Shown here in pieces: positions 32,640-40,432 of a stretch of DNA of 64,000 nucleotides. This stretch comes from Maridesulfovibrio sp. Its GTDB lineage: Bacteria; Desulfobacterota; Desulfovibrionia; Desulfovibrionales; Desulfovibrionaceae. The notes beneath the pieces are model-generated. The model did not search any database. It saw only the letters and a list, made by a program, of their open reading frames with translations, and was not told the DNA's origin. How positions within the stretch are numbered: position 1 is the first letter of the stretch; each line of letters opens with the position of its first letter. The DNA is taken from contig NZ_OY762999.1 in assembly GCF_963666665.1 (NCBI RefSeq), positions 849,501 to 913,500 on the forward strand. Reading direction: 5' to 3'. The position numbers and the translations under genes were made by a program.

Positions 32640-34307
32640 ATGAGACACATTGAAAATAATCAATATTTACGGCGGTTGCATGATTTGCGTCAGGAGCGCA
32701 ACAGCTGGGAATCGCATTGGCAGGAGATCAGTGATTACATTCTGCCACGTAAGGGCGTTTATGACGGGCACCGTCCGAATGATGGGCGGGTGCGGTCCGG
32801 TAAGATCATTGATTCCACTGCCACGCGATCCCTGCGTATTCTCGCAGCTGGCTTGCAGGGCGGGCTGACTTCCCCGGCCCGGCCGTGGTTCAGGCTCGGT
32901 ATTTCAGATCGCGATCTTTCGCGGCATAAGTCGGTGCGGGAATGGATATCCAAGGTAGAGAGCGCAATGTATCGTGCTCTGGCCCGCAGTAACTTTTACT
33001 CCTGCATCCATTCACTATACACGGAACTTGCCGGATTCGGTACCGGGATTCTCTATTGTGAACCGGATGACGAGCGCGGAATTAGGTTCCGTACTCTTAC
33101 CGCCGGGGAGTACTGCCTAGCCACAGATGCACAAGGACGCGTGGATACGGTTTACCGTGAATTCAAGATGACCGCCCGCCAGCTTGAAAAAAGGTTCGGC
33201 AAGCAAAATTTGCCTGCCACGGTACATAGCAGCCTGAACATGAATCGCGATCATTGGTTCGATGTTCTGCATGTGGTCCAGCCTCGTGATGAGTTCGATG
33301 TAGACCTCATGGATACTATGAATATGCCGTTTGAATCCGTGTTTCTGCTCAATGGTCACGGCGGGCATGTGCTTTCCGAGAGCGGTTTCATGGAGAACCC
33401 GTATATGGCTCCGCGCTGGGATACTTCCGCCATGGATGTGTATGGACGTTCTCCGGCCATGGATGTGCTGGCGGATGTGAAGATGCTTATGGAGATGAGC
33501 AAAAGCCAGATTCAGGCCGTGCATTTAACGCTCAGGCCGCCCATGAAAGTCCCTTCCATGTATTCAAGGCGGTTGAATTTATTGCCTGGCGGTCAGAACC
33601 CGGTGGAGCAGAATCAGCAGGATTCGGTTTCCCCTCTTTATCAGGTGCGGCCGGACCTTGCCGGGGTCAGTAATAAGATTCAGGATGTACGGACCGCAAT
33701 TCGTGAAGGGTTCTACAATGATATATTCATGATGATGGCCGGAACCAACCGTAGAACCATTACCGCTGCTGAGGTAGCTGAGCGGCATGAGGAAAAGCTT
33801 ATCCAGCTCGGTCCGGTTATTGAACGCCAGCACACGGAGCTTCTTGATCCGCTTATCGACAGGGTTTTCGGCATATTGATGCGTTCCGGGCAACTGCCGG
33901 AAGCTCCTTCTATTCTCGAAGGGGCTGATATTAAGATTGACTATATCTCGGTGCTGGCGCAGGCCCAGAAAATGGTAGGCACTCAGTCTATTCAGTCACT
34001 GGCTCAGTTTGTAGGCAATCTGGCAAAGGCTAATCCTGAAGTCTTGGATAAGGTGGATATGGACCGGGCCGTTGATGACTATGCGGAGTTGATCGGGGTT
34101 CCCAACGGTATTGTCCGTTCTGGTGATGAGGTGGAAAAGCTGAGGGGCATGCGTAATGATATGCTCATGAAGCAAGAACAATTGCAGCAGAGTTTGCAGG
34201 CGGCCTCCATGGGGGCAGGCATTGTGAAAGATCTTTCTCACTCCGGTTTGAATCCAGCCCAGATGCAGGGTATGGTCAATCAGGCCGGACAGATGATGCA
34301 ATATTAA
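32640..34307 (+). CDS. Phage portal / head-tail connector protein
   Basis: The 555-residue protein matches the head-to-tail connecting protein family of T7-like phages: RQERNSWESHWQEISDYILP near the start, DGRVRSGKIIDSTATRSLRI, AAGLQGGLTSPARPWFRLGI, and a C-terminal helical part rich in Gln/Met (MLMKQEQLQQSLQAASM; GMVNQAGQMMQY). GGAG lies shortly before the ATG. Portals form the dodecameric DNA gate. It is the last gene of the cassette; a terminator follows within 10 nt and no capsid, scaffold or tail gene comes after it. Confidence 0.9.
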   Translation: MRHIENNQYLRRLHDLRQERNSWESHWQEISDYILPRKGVYDGHRPNDGRVRSGKIIDSTATRSLRILAAGLQGGLTSPARPWFRLGISDRDLSRHKSVREWISKVESAMYRALARSNFYSCIHSLYTELAGFGTGILYCEPDDERGIRFRTLTAGEYCLATDAQGRVDTVYREFKMTARQLEKRFGKQNLPATVHSSLNMNRDHWFDVLHVVQPRDEFDVDLMDTMNMPFESVFLLNGHGGHVLSESGFMENPYMAPRWDTSAMDVYGRSPAMDVLADVKMLMEMSKSQIQAVHLTLRPPMKVPSMYSRRLNLLPGGQNPVEQNQQDSVSPLYQVRPDLAGVSNKIQDVRTAIREGFYNDIFMMMAGTNRRTITAAEVAERHEEKLIQLGPVIERQHTELLDPLIDRVFGILMRSGQLPEAPSILEGADIKIDYISVLAQAQKMVGTQSIQSLAQFVGNLAKANPEVLDKVDMDRAVDDYAELIGVPNGIVRSGDEVEKLRGMRNDMLMKQEQLQQSLQAASMGAGIVKDLSHSGLNPAQMQGMVNQAGQMMQY

Positions 34308-34314
34308 TTTTAAA

Positions 34315-34344
34315 AGCGGAGTCATTATGGCTCCGCTTTTTTAT
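34315..34344 (+). terminator. Terminator closing the phage-type operon
   Basis: AGCGGAG pairs with CTCCGCT around TCATTATGG, followed by six T, 8 nt after the portal stop. It closes the transcription unit that begins at about 28300. Confidence 0.8.
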
Positions 34345-34486
34345 TGCATTAGGACTGAGACGTTATAGTGAATTGGTTTTAGTGTCCTTCAGGTGTTGAT
34401 GTACTTGACTTTTTTTGATTATTTGTGCTTTCTATGTTTGAGCGAGGGTGTCTGTTATTATATTTTGAGATAAAGGACTTTTTTAC

Positions 34487-35173
34487 ATGTTGGTTTTGAC
34501 TGATTTAACGCGATTTAATGATAGCGATAATGTTTGCATGGCCTTGCTGGATGAGGATGATTGCACTTGTTACCGTCCGCTGCCTTATGAGAATCTGGAT
34601 TTTGTCGAGTTCAGGAATATTCGTCCGGGAATAATTGTCTCCGCAGATGTCATCCCCCATGAGAACCCAGAGTCTCCTCATGTGGAAGATTGTACTTTTG
34701 AAAATGATGTCTGGCTTGATTGTGTTGATGAGCAGACTTTTAAGGATTTGCTGGAACGTAGCGCTGTAGATTCAATGGAAGAAGCTTTTGAAGGTATAAT
34801 CACAGCCAAGAATCGATGTGTGCCGGTTGAAGCGCCTTGTTCCCAGTCGATCAGGACAATCAGGATTGATCCCAAATCCGTAACTGTTTCGGTTGTAAAT
34901 TCTGACGAAGATATAAAATTGCGTCTCGGTTTTACTGACAAAGCCGGAGAAAAGTTTCGCCTTACCCCAATTGCGGATTTGTGTTTTCACCGTATGGCAA
35001 TGGAATATGTGCAACAGGATAGACAGGATGAATTGGAAGCCCTGCTCGCCGGAGGGGAAGAAGTGTACATCCGTGTGGGACTCAGCAGGTTGTACAAAAG
35101 TAAAAGTGGCAAACAGGGCTTCTGGATGCAGGCTAACGGGGTCTATATTTTCCCCGGTTATTATCAGGGCTAG
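34487..35173 (+). CDS. Dual-OB-domain-like protein, unknown
   Basis: 228 residues with AAAGGA upstream. The C-terminal half (IRTIRIDPKSVTVSVVNSDE; IKLRLGFTDKAGEKFRLTPI; VYIRVGLSRLYKSKSGKQ; FWMQANGVYIF) resembles dual OB-fold domain proteins found in many bacteria. The N-terminal half (MLVLTDLTRFNDSDNVCMAL; DCTCYRPLPY) fits the first OB fold. OB folds bind nucleic acids or oligosaccharides, but which applies here is unknown. The gene stands alone after the phage-type operon; the opposite-strand gene ends 4 nt inside its stop region. Confidence 0.7.
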   Translation: MLVLTDLTRFNDSDNVCMALLDEDDCTCYRPLPYENLDFVEFRNIRPGIIVSADVIPHENPESPHVEDCTFENDVWLDCVDEQTFKDLLERSAVDSMEEAFEGIITAKNRCVPVEAPCSQSIRTIRIDPKSVTVSVVNSDEDIKLRLGFTDKAGEKFRLTPIADLCFHRMAMEYVQQDRQDELEALLAGGEEVYIRVGLSRLYKSKSGKQGFWMQANGVYIFPGYYQG

Positions 35174-35664
35174 CCGTCAGTGTTTTTCATTTCCGTAGTT
35201 CTTCGTCTTGCCCGGAGGTAAGAGGCAACAAGACAAAGGTTAAAAATCAGGCTGATTCCAAGTAAGGCCTTGATCCCGATGGAGCCCTGCAATGGGGCTT
35301 CTTTTTCGTGGGCTGAAAGTTCGTTTTTGTCCGATCCTGAGACTTCCACATCAAAAATAAGTTTGTGTCCCATTCCGCCATCAACTTCCACGTTCCATAT
35401 TCCGGGACGGTCAGGCAGGAAAGAGAAAACGCCATTCCTGTCAGTCCGTCCGTTCTGGAATTCCACTTCAGTATTATCCGGTGCATAGATGAGCACTTGC
35501 CCGTAGGCTATGGGGTCCCCGGAAGAAAAACCGGATTTGAATGTCACAGCCGGTGAGGTTTCGACCATTTCATAAGCTACCCCATGGGCCCACGCGATAT
35601 TGCTGAGATATAGAATTCCGGCCGCAACAAGTGTTACGACCGGAAGAATTTTGAATAATTTCAT
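35170..35664 (-). CDS. Periplasmic Ni/Co transport-associated protein, NikL-like
   Basis: 164 residues: a signal peptide or N-terminal anchor (cut after AWA near residue 26), a beta-sandwich part (VAYEMVETSPAVTFKSGFSS; GQVLIYAPDNTEVEFQNGRT; GVFSFLPDRPGIWNVEVDGG), and a C-terminal helix (ALLGISLIFNLCLVASYL) with a basic tail. The H-G-V-A-Y-E opening with D-G-G-M-G-H later is characteristic of the small membrane-anchored partner in bacterial nickel/cobalt ECF systems. It follows the DUF4198 gene directly (stop and start touch), so they are co-transcribed. The CbiM/CbiQ/CbiO components are absent. Confidence 0.7.
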   Translation of the reverse strand: MKLFKILPVVTLVAAGILYLSNIAWAHGVAYEMVETSPAVTFKSGFSSGDPIAYGQVLIYAPDNTEVEFQNGRTDRNGVFSFLPDRPGIWNVEVDGGMGHKLIFDVEVSGSDKNELSAHEKEAPLQGSIGIKALLGISLIFNLCLVASYLRARRRTTEMKNTDG

Positions 35665-36444
35665 TTATTTCACTTCAAAAACCAGCACTGCACGCATTAC
35701 ATAGCTGTCGTAATCGGCAGTGGGGTTGGCGTTTTTGTACTGCACACGGACCATCCATGTTCCGGGAGCGGAAATTTTTACTTTTGCAAGGCCGTTTCCG
35801 TAGGGCTCGGTAAAGTAGGCATAGGTGTTGGGAGTCATGCTGAATCCGTCATAAGTAGCGGTCATGCTTTCGACAGAAACAGGCTTGCCGTCCAGCAGGG
35901 TCTGGAATTCTATTTCATCACCTACTTTAGCCAGAGTAGGGTCGCTCATGGGCATGATTTCAAGCTTGTGCCCGACTGCTTTTTTGTAGCTGCCGTCAGC
36001 TTTGCCCACAGTTATCAGGGTTTTGCAGAATTTTTCATATTTTCCGCTTCCGATAACGCCTTTCAAGCCTTTCTTGGACTGCTGCTTCCAACCCTGAGTG
36101 GTCTGGGTCCAGATGATGCCGTTACGATGTCCGGCAATGATAGCGGTACCTTCTGCCTTAGGGGTGAGCTGACCGTCCAAAGTCATGAGCATTTCATTTT
36201 CAGAAAGTTTCAGGGGAGTGGTCTTGCCGCCCATAATGAGGTTGGCTTCTACCTCTTTGATAGGTTCCATTTCTTCACTGATCATGAAGACATGTGCAGA
36301 TACAACGCTGAAGGGTACAACATGGTCCTTTTCAGCGGTAAACTGCACAGGTTTAATGATGAATTCATGTGCAAATGCGGTTGAGCAGCACAGAACCGCG
36401 AGCAGGCAGGACAGTACGAGAGTGGTTGATTTTATAAATTTCAT
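35665..36444 (-). CDS. DUF4198-family periplasmic protein, NikK-like
   Basis: 259 residues with a signal peptide (cut after AFA, residue 25) and a metal-ligand-like N-terminus HEFIIKPVQF. The body is beta-rich: VPFSVVSAHVFMISEEMEP, LSENEMLMTLDGQLTPKAEG, GHKLEIMPMSDPTLAKVGDE, and GTWMVRVQYKN. DUF4198 proteins accompany nickel or cobalt transport, with the N-terminal His likely to bind metal. It pairs with the NikL-like gene. No membrane transporter lies nearby, so its partner is elsewhere or unknown. Confidence 0.8.
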   Translation of the reverse strand: MKFIKSTTLVLSCLLAVLCCSTAFAHEFIIKPVQFTAEKDHVVPFSVVSAHVFMISEEMEPIKEVEANLIMGGKTTPLKLSENEMLMTLDGQLTPKAEGTAIIAGHRNGIIWTQTTQGWKQQSKKGLKGVIGSGKYEKFCKTLITVGKADGSYKKAVGHKLEIMPMSDPTLAKVGDEIEFQTLLDGKPVSVESMTATYDGFSMTPNTYAYFTEPYGNGLAKVKISAPGTWMVRVQYKNANPTADYDSYVMRAVLVFEVK

Positions 36445-36549
36445 TACAAGCTCCAGTTAAAAATTATAGATTGATTGTGTTTATGTGCTACGGATTTTGA
36501 AAAAATATGTCAATATTGAAATTAAATTTGAGTTAGTATTTGCGCGCGG

Positions 36550-36582
36550 CGTAAAAAAGCCCTCACGGGGGGAGGGCTGGAT
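36550..36582 (-). terminator. Terminator of the efflux operon
   Basis: On the minus strand AGCCCTCCCCCC pairs with GAGGGCT (short loop) and is followed by TTTTTT, at about 30 nt after the permease stop. Confidence 0.8.
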
Positions 36583-36611
36583 AGATAGAGTTGTTTAGCG
36601 AAGTGGCCGTA

Positions 36612-37751
36612 TTAATCCAAAGTCTGCCGATACTTCTTCAACCCGACAATAATCACAATTATCCAGAAAACCACGATGGGCCAGAGGTGATACAGGGATT
36701 CCTCCCAGCCTGTTCCTTTGAGCAGGACTCCGCGCACTAAGCGCAGGTAGTGGGTCAGCGGGAGGATGGAACCTAGGTTTTGTGCCCAGTCCGGCATGCC
36801 CCGGAAGGGGAACATGAAGCCGGATAGCAGCAGCGAGGGCAGGAAGAAGAATATGGACATCTGCACGGCCTGCAACTGGTTGTGGGCTACGGTGGAGATG
36901 GTTACGCCTACGGTCAGGTTCGCAGCAATGAAAATGGCTGAATATGTGAACACAATTAGCGGGTTGCCGTTAATTGGTACGTGGAAAAGAAAAATGGATG
37001 CCGCCATGATTAGCATCATCTGGATGTAGCCGACCATGACGTAAGGGATAATCTTGCCCATCATTACTTCCAGCGGGCGGACCGGGGTGGTCAGCAGGTT
37101 TTCCATTGTTCCGCGTTCGGTTTCGCGGGTGATTGCCAGCGAGGTTATCATAACCAGTGTCAGGGTCAGGATAACCCCCATCAAACCGGGGACGATGTTG
37201 TACTGGCTGATTGCTTCTGGGTTGTAATCAGCGTGGATGCGCAGGTCTACTGCGCTGTTTTCGGGCAGTAGGTAACTGAGCGATCCTTTGAGCTCCCGTG
37301 CTAAGGCCCGGTTTATGATTTCTCGCATGGAATTTACTGCATTGCCTGTAGCCATCGGGTCGGTGGCATCCGCTTCCAGAAGCAGTACCGGGCGTTCTCC
37401 TCGTTCAATGTCCAAGCCGAACTGTTCGGGGATAGTCAGCACGAATTGGACTTCGCCAAGTTCCAGAAGACGGTTGGCTTCGGCCCGTGAGTTAATGAAT
37501 TTATCTACATCGAAGTAGGTGCTGGCCTGCATTCCGGCCACGATTGATCTTGAATAGCGTGAATTGTCACCGGAAAGCACGGCAAGTGGAAGATGGCGCG
37601 GGTCGGAGTTGATGGCGAACCCGAAGAGGATGATCTGAATCAGAGGGATGCCGATCATCATGGCAAAAGTTAAACGGTCCCGGCGCATCTGGATGAATTC
37701 TTTTCCGGCCATAGCCATGAACCTTTTGAATGAGAATAAATGTAAACTCAT
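36612..37751 (-). CDS. ABC-2 type efflux permease
   Basis: 379 residues: an N-terminal cytoplasmic piece and first helix (FAMMIGIPLIQIILFGFAIN), a large extracytoplasmic domain (about 50-175), and a C-terminal cluster of five helices (GLMGVILTLTLVMITSLAIT; YIQMMLIMAASIFLFHVPIN; AIFIAANLTVGVTI; FFLPSLLLSGFMFPF; LWPIVVFWIIVIIVGL). The motif ERGTMENLLTTPVRPLEVM is typical of ABC-2 permeases such as YhhJ/YbhR. The start overlaps the ATPase stop by 4 nt (ATGA). Only one permease gene is present, so it would work as a homodimer or with a partner elsewhere. Confidence 0.85.
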   Translation of the reverse strand: MSLHLFSFKRFMAMAGKEFIQMRRDRLTFAMMIGIPLIQIILFGFAINSDPRHLPLAVLSGDNSRYSRSIVAGMQASTYFDVDKFINSRAEANRLLELGEVQFVLTIPEQFGLDIERGERPVLLLEADATDPMATGNAVNSMREIINRALARELKGSLSYLLPENSAVDLRIHADYNPEAISQYNIVPGLMGVILTLTLVMITSLAITRETERGTMENLLTTPVRPLEVMMGKIIPYVMVGYIQMMLIMAASIFLFHVPINGNPLIVFTYSAIFIAANLTVGVTISTVAHNQLQAVQMSIFFFLPSLLLSGFMFPFRGMPDWAQNLGSILPLTHYLRLVRGVLLKGTGWEESLYHLWPIVVFWIIVIIVGLKKYRQTLD

Positions 37752-38662
37752 GGATTCATCCCCCGCATGAGGTCGATGAAAACTTCCTCAAGGCTTGTCG
37801 CGCAGGGCTCAAATCTATTCTCCGCTCCGGCATGGGTGCGGATTCCCTTTTCAATTAAATTGTTGTCGCGTCCGCTGATGTGCAGGGTGTTGCCGAAAGC
37901 AACTACCTGATCAATACCTTCACATGCTCGCAACTTCGGGGTTAGGTCATTCAGGTTCGGACCGTTGAGCGTCCATGTGTGCAGGCCGGAATTGCTGACC
38001 AGCTCATCCAGAGTGCCTTTAGCCAGTAGATCGCCGTATGCGATATATGCAAGGCGATGGCAGCGTTCAGCCTCATCCATGTAATGAGTGGAAATGAGCG
38101 CGGTGATGCCTTGCGCTGCTAGGTTGTGTACCTCATCCCAGAAATCGCGGCGTGCGGAAGGGTCCACACCCGCGGTAGGTTCATCAAGGAGCAGCAGCTG
38201 CGGATTATGCAGGGTGCATCCGGTCAGAGCCAGACGTTGCTTCCAGCCCCCGGAAAGTGATCCGGCGAGCTGGTTGGTGAACCTGCCCATATTCATGCGT
38301 TCTATGGCATCATCAACAAGCTTGCGGCGGTTGGGTAATTGGTAGGCACGGGCAAGGAAATCAAGGTTTTCTTTTACGGTCAGGTCACCGTAAAGGCTGA
38401 ATTTCTGGGCCATGTAGCCCACTTTGGGTTTAATGAATTCAGCTTCCTCAATGATGTCATAACCAAGGCAGGTGCCGGAGCCGGAGTCCGGTCGCAGCAA
38501 GCCGCAGAGCATGCGGATAAAGGTGGTCTTGCCGGACCCGTTAGGGCCGAGAAATCCGAATATCTCACCCTTGCGGACCTGCATATCCAGACCCTTAACC
38601 ACAGTTTTGGGTCCGAAGGATTTGGTCACGCCGGATACGTCTATGACAGTTTGCTCAGTCAT
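37748..38662 (-). CDS. ABC transporter ATPase of the efflux operon
   Basis: ATG 38662 is preferred (CCGGAG upstream); GTG 38665 is also in frame. The 304-residue single-domain ATPase has Walker A GPNGSGKTT (residues 40-48), signature LSGGWKQRL (Trp in place of the usual Gln), Walker B LLLLDEPTAGVD, and an H-loop ISTHYMDEAE. The C-terminal 80 residues form an extra domain seen in many ABC-2 efflux ATPases. Its start overlaps the membrane-fusion gene by 8 nt. Substrates of YbhF-type exporters include drugs and organic cations; not determined here. Confidence 0.9.
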   Translation of the reverse strand: MTEQTVIDVSGVTKSFGPKTVVKGLDMQVRKGEIFGFLGPNGSGKTTFIRMLCGLLRPDSGSGTCLGYDIIEEAEFIKPKVGYMAQKFSLYGDLTVKENLDFLARAYQLPNRRKLVDDAIERMNMGRFTNQLAGSLSGGWKQRLALTGCTLHNPQLLLLDEPTAGVDPSARRDFWDEVHNLAAQGITALISTHYMDEAERCHRLAYIAYGDLLAKGTLDELVSNSGLHTWTLNGPNLNDLTPKLRACEGIDQVVAFGNTLHISGRDNNLIEKGIRTHAGAENRFEPCATSLEEVFIDLMRGMNP

Positions 38663-39689
38663 CACTGCTCCGGAAGTAATTCTTTATACGGCTAAAGAAT
38701 CCGTTTTCAATTTCAAATCCGTACTCTGTCCTGCTGACATCTACAGGCTGTCCGGGCTTGAAGAGTAAGGCTTTGTCCGTTGCCGGAACAGCTTCAAGCA
38801 TAAAGACCAGTTTGGCTCTGCTCTGGCTGGAATATATGACCGGGGGCGTGTATTCAGCCTGTGCAGAAATGTAGCTCAGAGTTACCGGTATCGGTTTTGC
38901 CAGCCCATCGAAATTTACCAGTAGTTTATCACCGAGTTTGAAACTGCCTACAATCTGTTCCGGTACGTAAAACCGGATTTTACGGTTTTCCGGTGGCAGG
39001 ATGGAAATGATCGGTTTTCCGGCCGCAACCCATTCTCCCTGATAACGGATGGTATCAAATATTAATCCTGACCGAGGTGCGGATTGTGCTTTTTGATCAT
39101 AGTTCCAGCGGGCCTGTTCAAGCTTGGCTTGTGCGGCTCTTACTGAAGATTCTGCAGCATTGATTTCATCGCTTCGGGAGCCGAGAGTTGCTGTTTTTAG
39201 TTCGGATTTGATTTCTTTTACCTGTTGTGTGGCCTGCTCATAATCCGTGCGTGCTTGGTCCCTTTCTTCTTCCGAGATAGTTCTGGTGCTGTAAAGATCA
39301 GCGCGTCGTTTGTATTCTGTGGCAGCAAGTCTCTCGGCGGCTACAGCTTTTTTCAGTCGGGCTTTGATGGAGGCAATTTCGGAAGGGCGACGGCCTTTGC
39401 GTTTGTCGGCAAGATCACTGATTGTCCTGTTAAGATTCCCCTCTGCTTCATCGACTCCTGACTTTTCAAACTCACGTTCAAGAGTGAAAAGAGGTTGTCC
39501 GGCTAGAACGGTCTGTCCTTTACGCACGCTGATTTCATCCAATTGCCCGCCTAAGGGGGAAGAAACGTATACGAATTCTCCTTCTACATAGCCTTGCCAG
39601 AGCTTTGATTCTGATTCATTACAGCCGTAAAGCAGAGTGGAAAGCAGTATCGCTACGATTATATGAGAAAATTTCAGACCGGATTTCAT
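38655..39689 (-). CDS. HlyD-family membrane fusion lipoprotein of the efflux operon
   Basis: 344 residues with a lipoprotein-type N-terminus: lipobox LLYGC (Cys23). Then a biotinyl-lipoyl half-domain (VYVSSPLGGQLDEISVRKGQ), a long alpha-hairpin (about 70-190: EGNLNRTISDLADKRKG; AQAKLEQARWNYDQKAQ), the second lipoyl half (APRSGLIFDTIRYQGEWVAA), and a beta-barrel end (LGDKLLVNFDGLAKPIPV). These periplasmic adaptors connect the inner-membrane pump to an outer-membrane channel; no TolC-like gene is in the window. It follows the regulator gene by 2 nt, with TTAG-type close spacing. Confidence 0.85.
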   Translation of the reverse strand: MKSGLKFSHIIVAILLSTLLYGCNESESKLWQGYVEGEFVYVSSPLGGQLDEISVRKGQTVLAGQPLFTLEREFEKSGVDEAEGNLNRTISDLADKRKGRRPSEIASIKARLKKAVAAERLAATEYKRRADLYSTRTISEEERDQARTDYEQATQQVKEIKSELKTATLGSRSDEINAAESSVRAAQAKLEQARWNYDQKAQSAPRSGLIFDTIRYQGEWVAAGKPIISILPPENRKIRFYVPEQIVGSFKLGDKLLVNFDGLAKPIPVTLSYISAQAEYTPPVIYSSQSRAKLVFMLEAVPATDKALLFKPGQPVDVSRTEYGFEIENGFFSRIKNYFRSSDD

Positions 39690-39691
39690 AG

Positions 39692-40294
39692 TTAGTTCTC
39701 CTTTTTCACAGCGACAGTTTCTTCAAACAACTGAAGGTTGCGTTTGACCTGTTCGCGAGGATCAAATTCTCCGTTGGAAATATGAAAGAGGAAGGAAGGA
39801 GGAACCACAGTTCCCAACAGCATGAAGACAATATCCGCAGGATCAACGTCTTTGCGGATTTGGCCCATTTCCTGCCCTTTGGCGGCTATTTCTCCTGCAG
39901 CCGCGCGGTATTCGGTCATCAAAGAGTATATTGCCTTACGTCGGATAGATTTCTGGTCCAAAGCAGCTTCAGAGAAGAGCAGGCGTGGAATGCCGGGGTG
40001 TTTATGCAGCAGGTCGGCATGACGCAGGGCCAGTTGCTTCAGCACGTCTAAAGGAGTCTCTCCCTCATCCATGGCGGTTTTAGCGTTATCTATGAGTTTT
40101 TTACGAATCAGTTCACGTACCCCATCAAAAATTGCGTCTTTGTTCTTGTAATGACGGTAAAGGGCGGCAGGCACGATGCCGCAAGCCTTGGCAACGTTAC
40201 TCACTGTAATGGCGGAAACCCCTTTGGCTGCCAGCTTAAGGGCTTCTTCTGCTATCTGATCGCGCCTTGATAGGCGATCCATTCGTTTGCTCAT
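39692..40294 (-). CDS. TetR/AcrR-family repressor of the efflux operon
   Basis: 200 residues. The HTH occupies residues 24-55 (ISVSNVAKACGIVPAALYRH in similar form: ITVSNVAKACGIVPAALYRH, then YKNKDAIFDGV). The C-terminal part (FLFHISNGEFDPREQVKRNL) is a typical ligand-binding and dimerisation domain. First gene of the four-gene regulator-adaptor-ATPase-permease unit. Autoregulation is likely through the GTGAATTCAC site at 40319-40328, 25 nt upstream of the ATG. Confidence 0.85.
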   Translation of the reverse strand: MSKRMDRLSRRDQIAEEALKLAAKGVSAITVSNVAKACGIVPAALYRHYKNKDAIFDGVRELIRKKLIDNAKTAMDEGETPLDVLKQLALRHADLLHKHPGIPRLLFSEAALDQKSIRRKAIYSLMTEYRAAAGEIAAKGQEMGQIRKDVDPADIVFMLLGTVVPPSFLFHISNGEFDPREQVKRNLQLFEETVAVKKEN

Positions 40295-40312
40295 TAATTA
40301 CTCTCCAAATAT

Positions 40313-40328
40313 GTGAATGTGAATTCAC
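40313..40328. promoter_or_regulatory. Candidate operator of the TetR efflux regulator
   Basis: GTGAATTCAC (40319-40328) is a perfect 10-bp palindrome, and its left arm GTGAA is repeated once more at 40313-40317. It lies upstream of the regulator start codon in the promoter area. Binding by the TetR protein is inferred from place and symmetry. Confidence 0.5.
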
Positions 40329-40365
40329 TTTAACTTTGAGGGGTGGGGTGTGTCAATGACGTTAA

Positions 40366-40408
40366 ACAAAAAATCCCTCCCCCCGAATCAAATCGGAGGG
40401 AGGGATTT
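40366..40408 (-). terminator. Terminator of the NhaC gene
   Basis: AAATCCCTCC and GGAGGGATTT arms flank a GATTTGATTCGGG-type loop; on the minus strand a T-run (ATTTTTTG) follows. It lies 25 nt after the nhaC stop. Confidence 0.8.
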
Positions 40409-40432
40409 TAAATTACGTATATGCTGATTCGA

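Noticed and set aside
34308..34486. Capsid or scaffold gene after the portal
   Set aside because: The stretch is only a terminator and a short AT-rich promoter region for the next gene; no reading frame of useful length was found.
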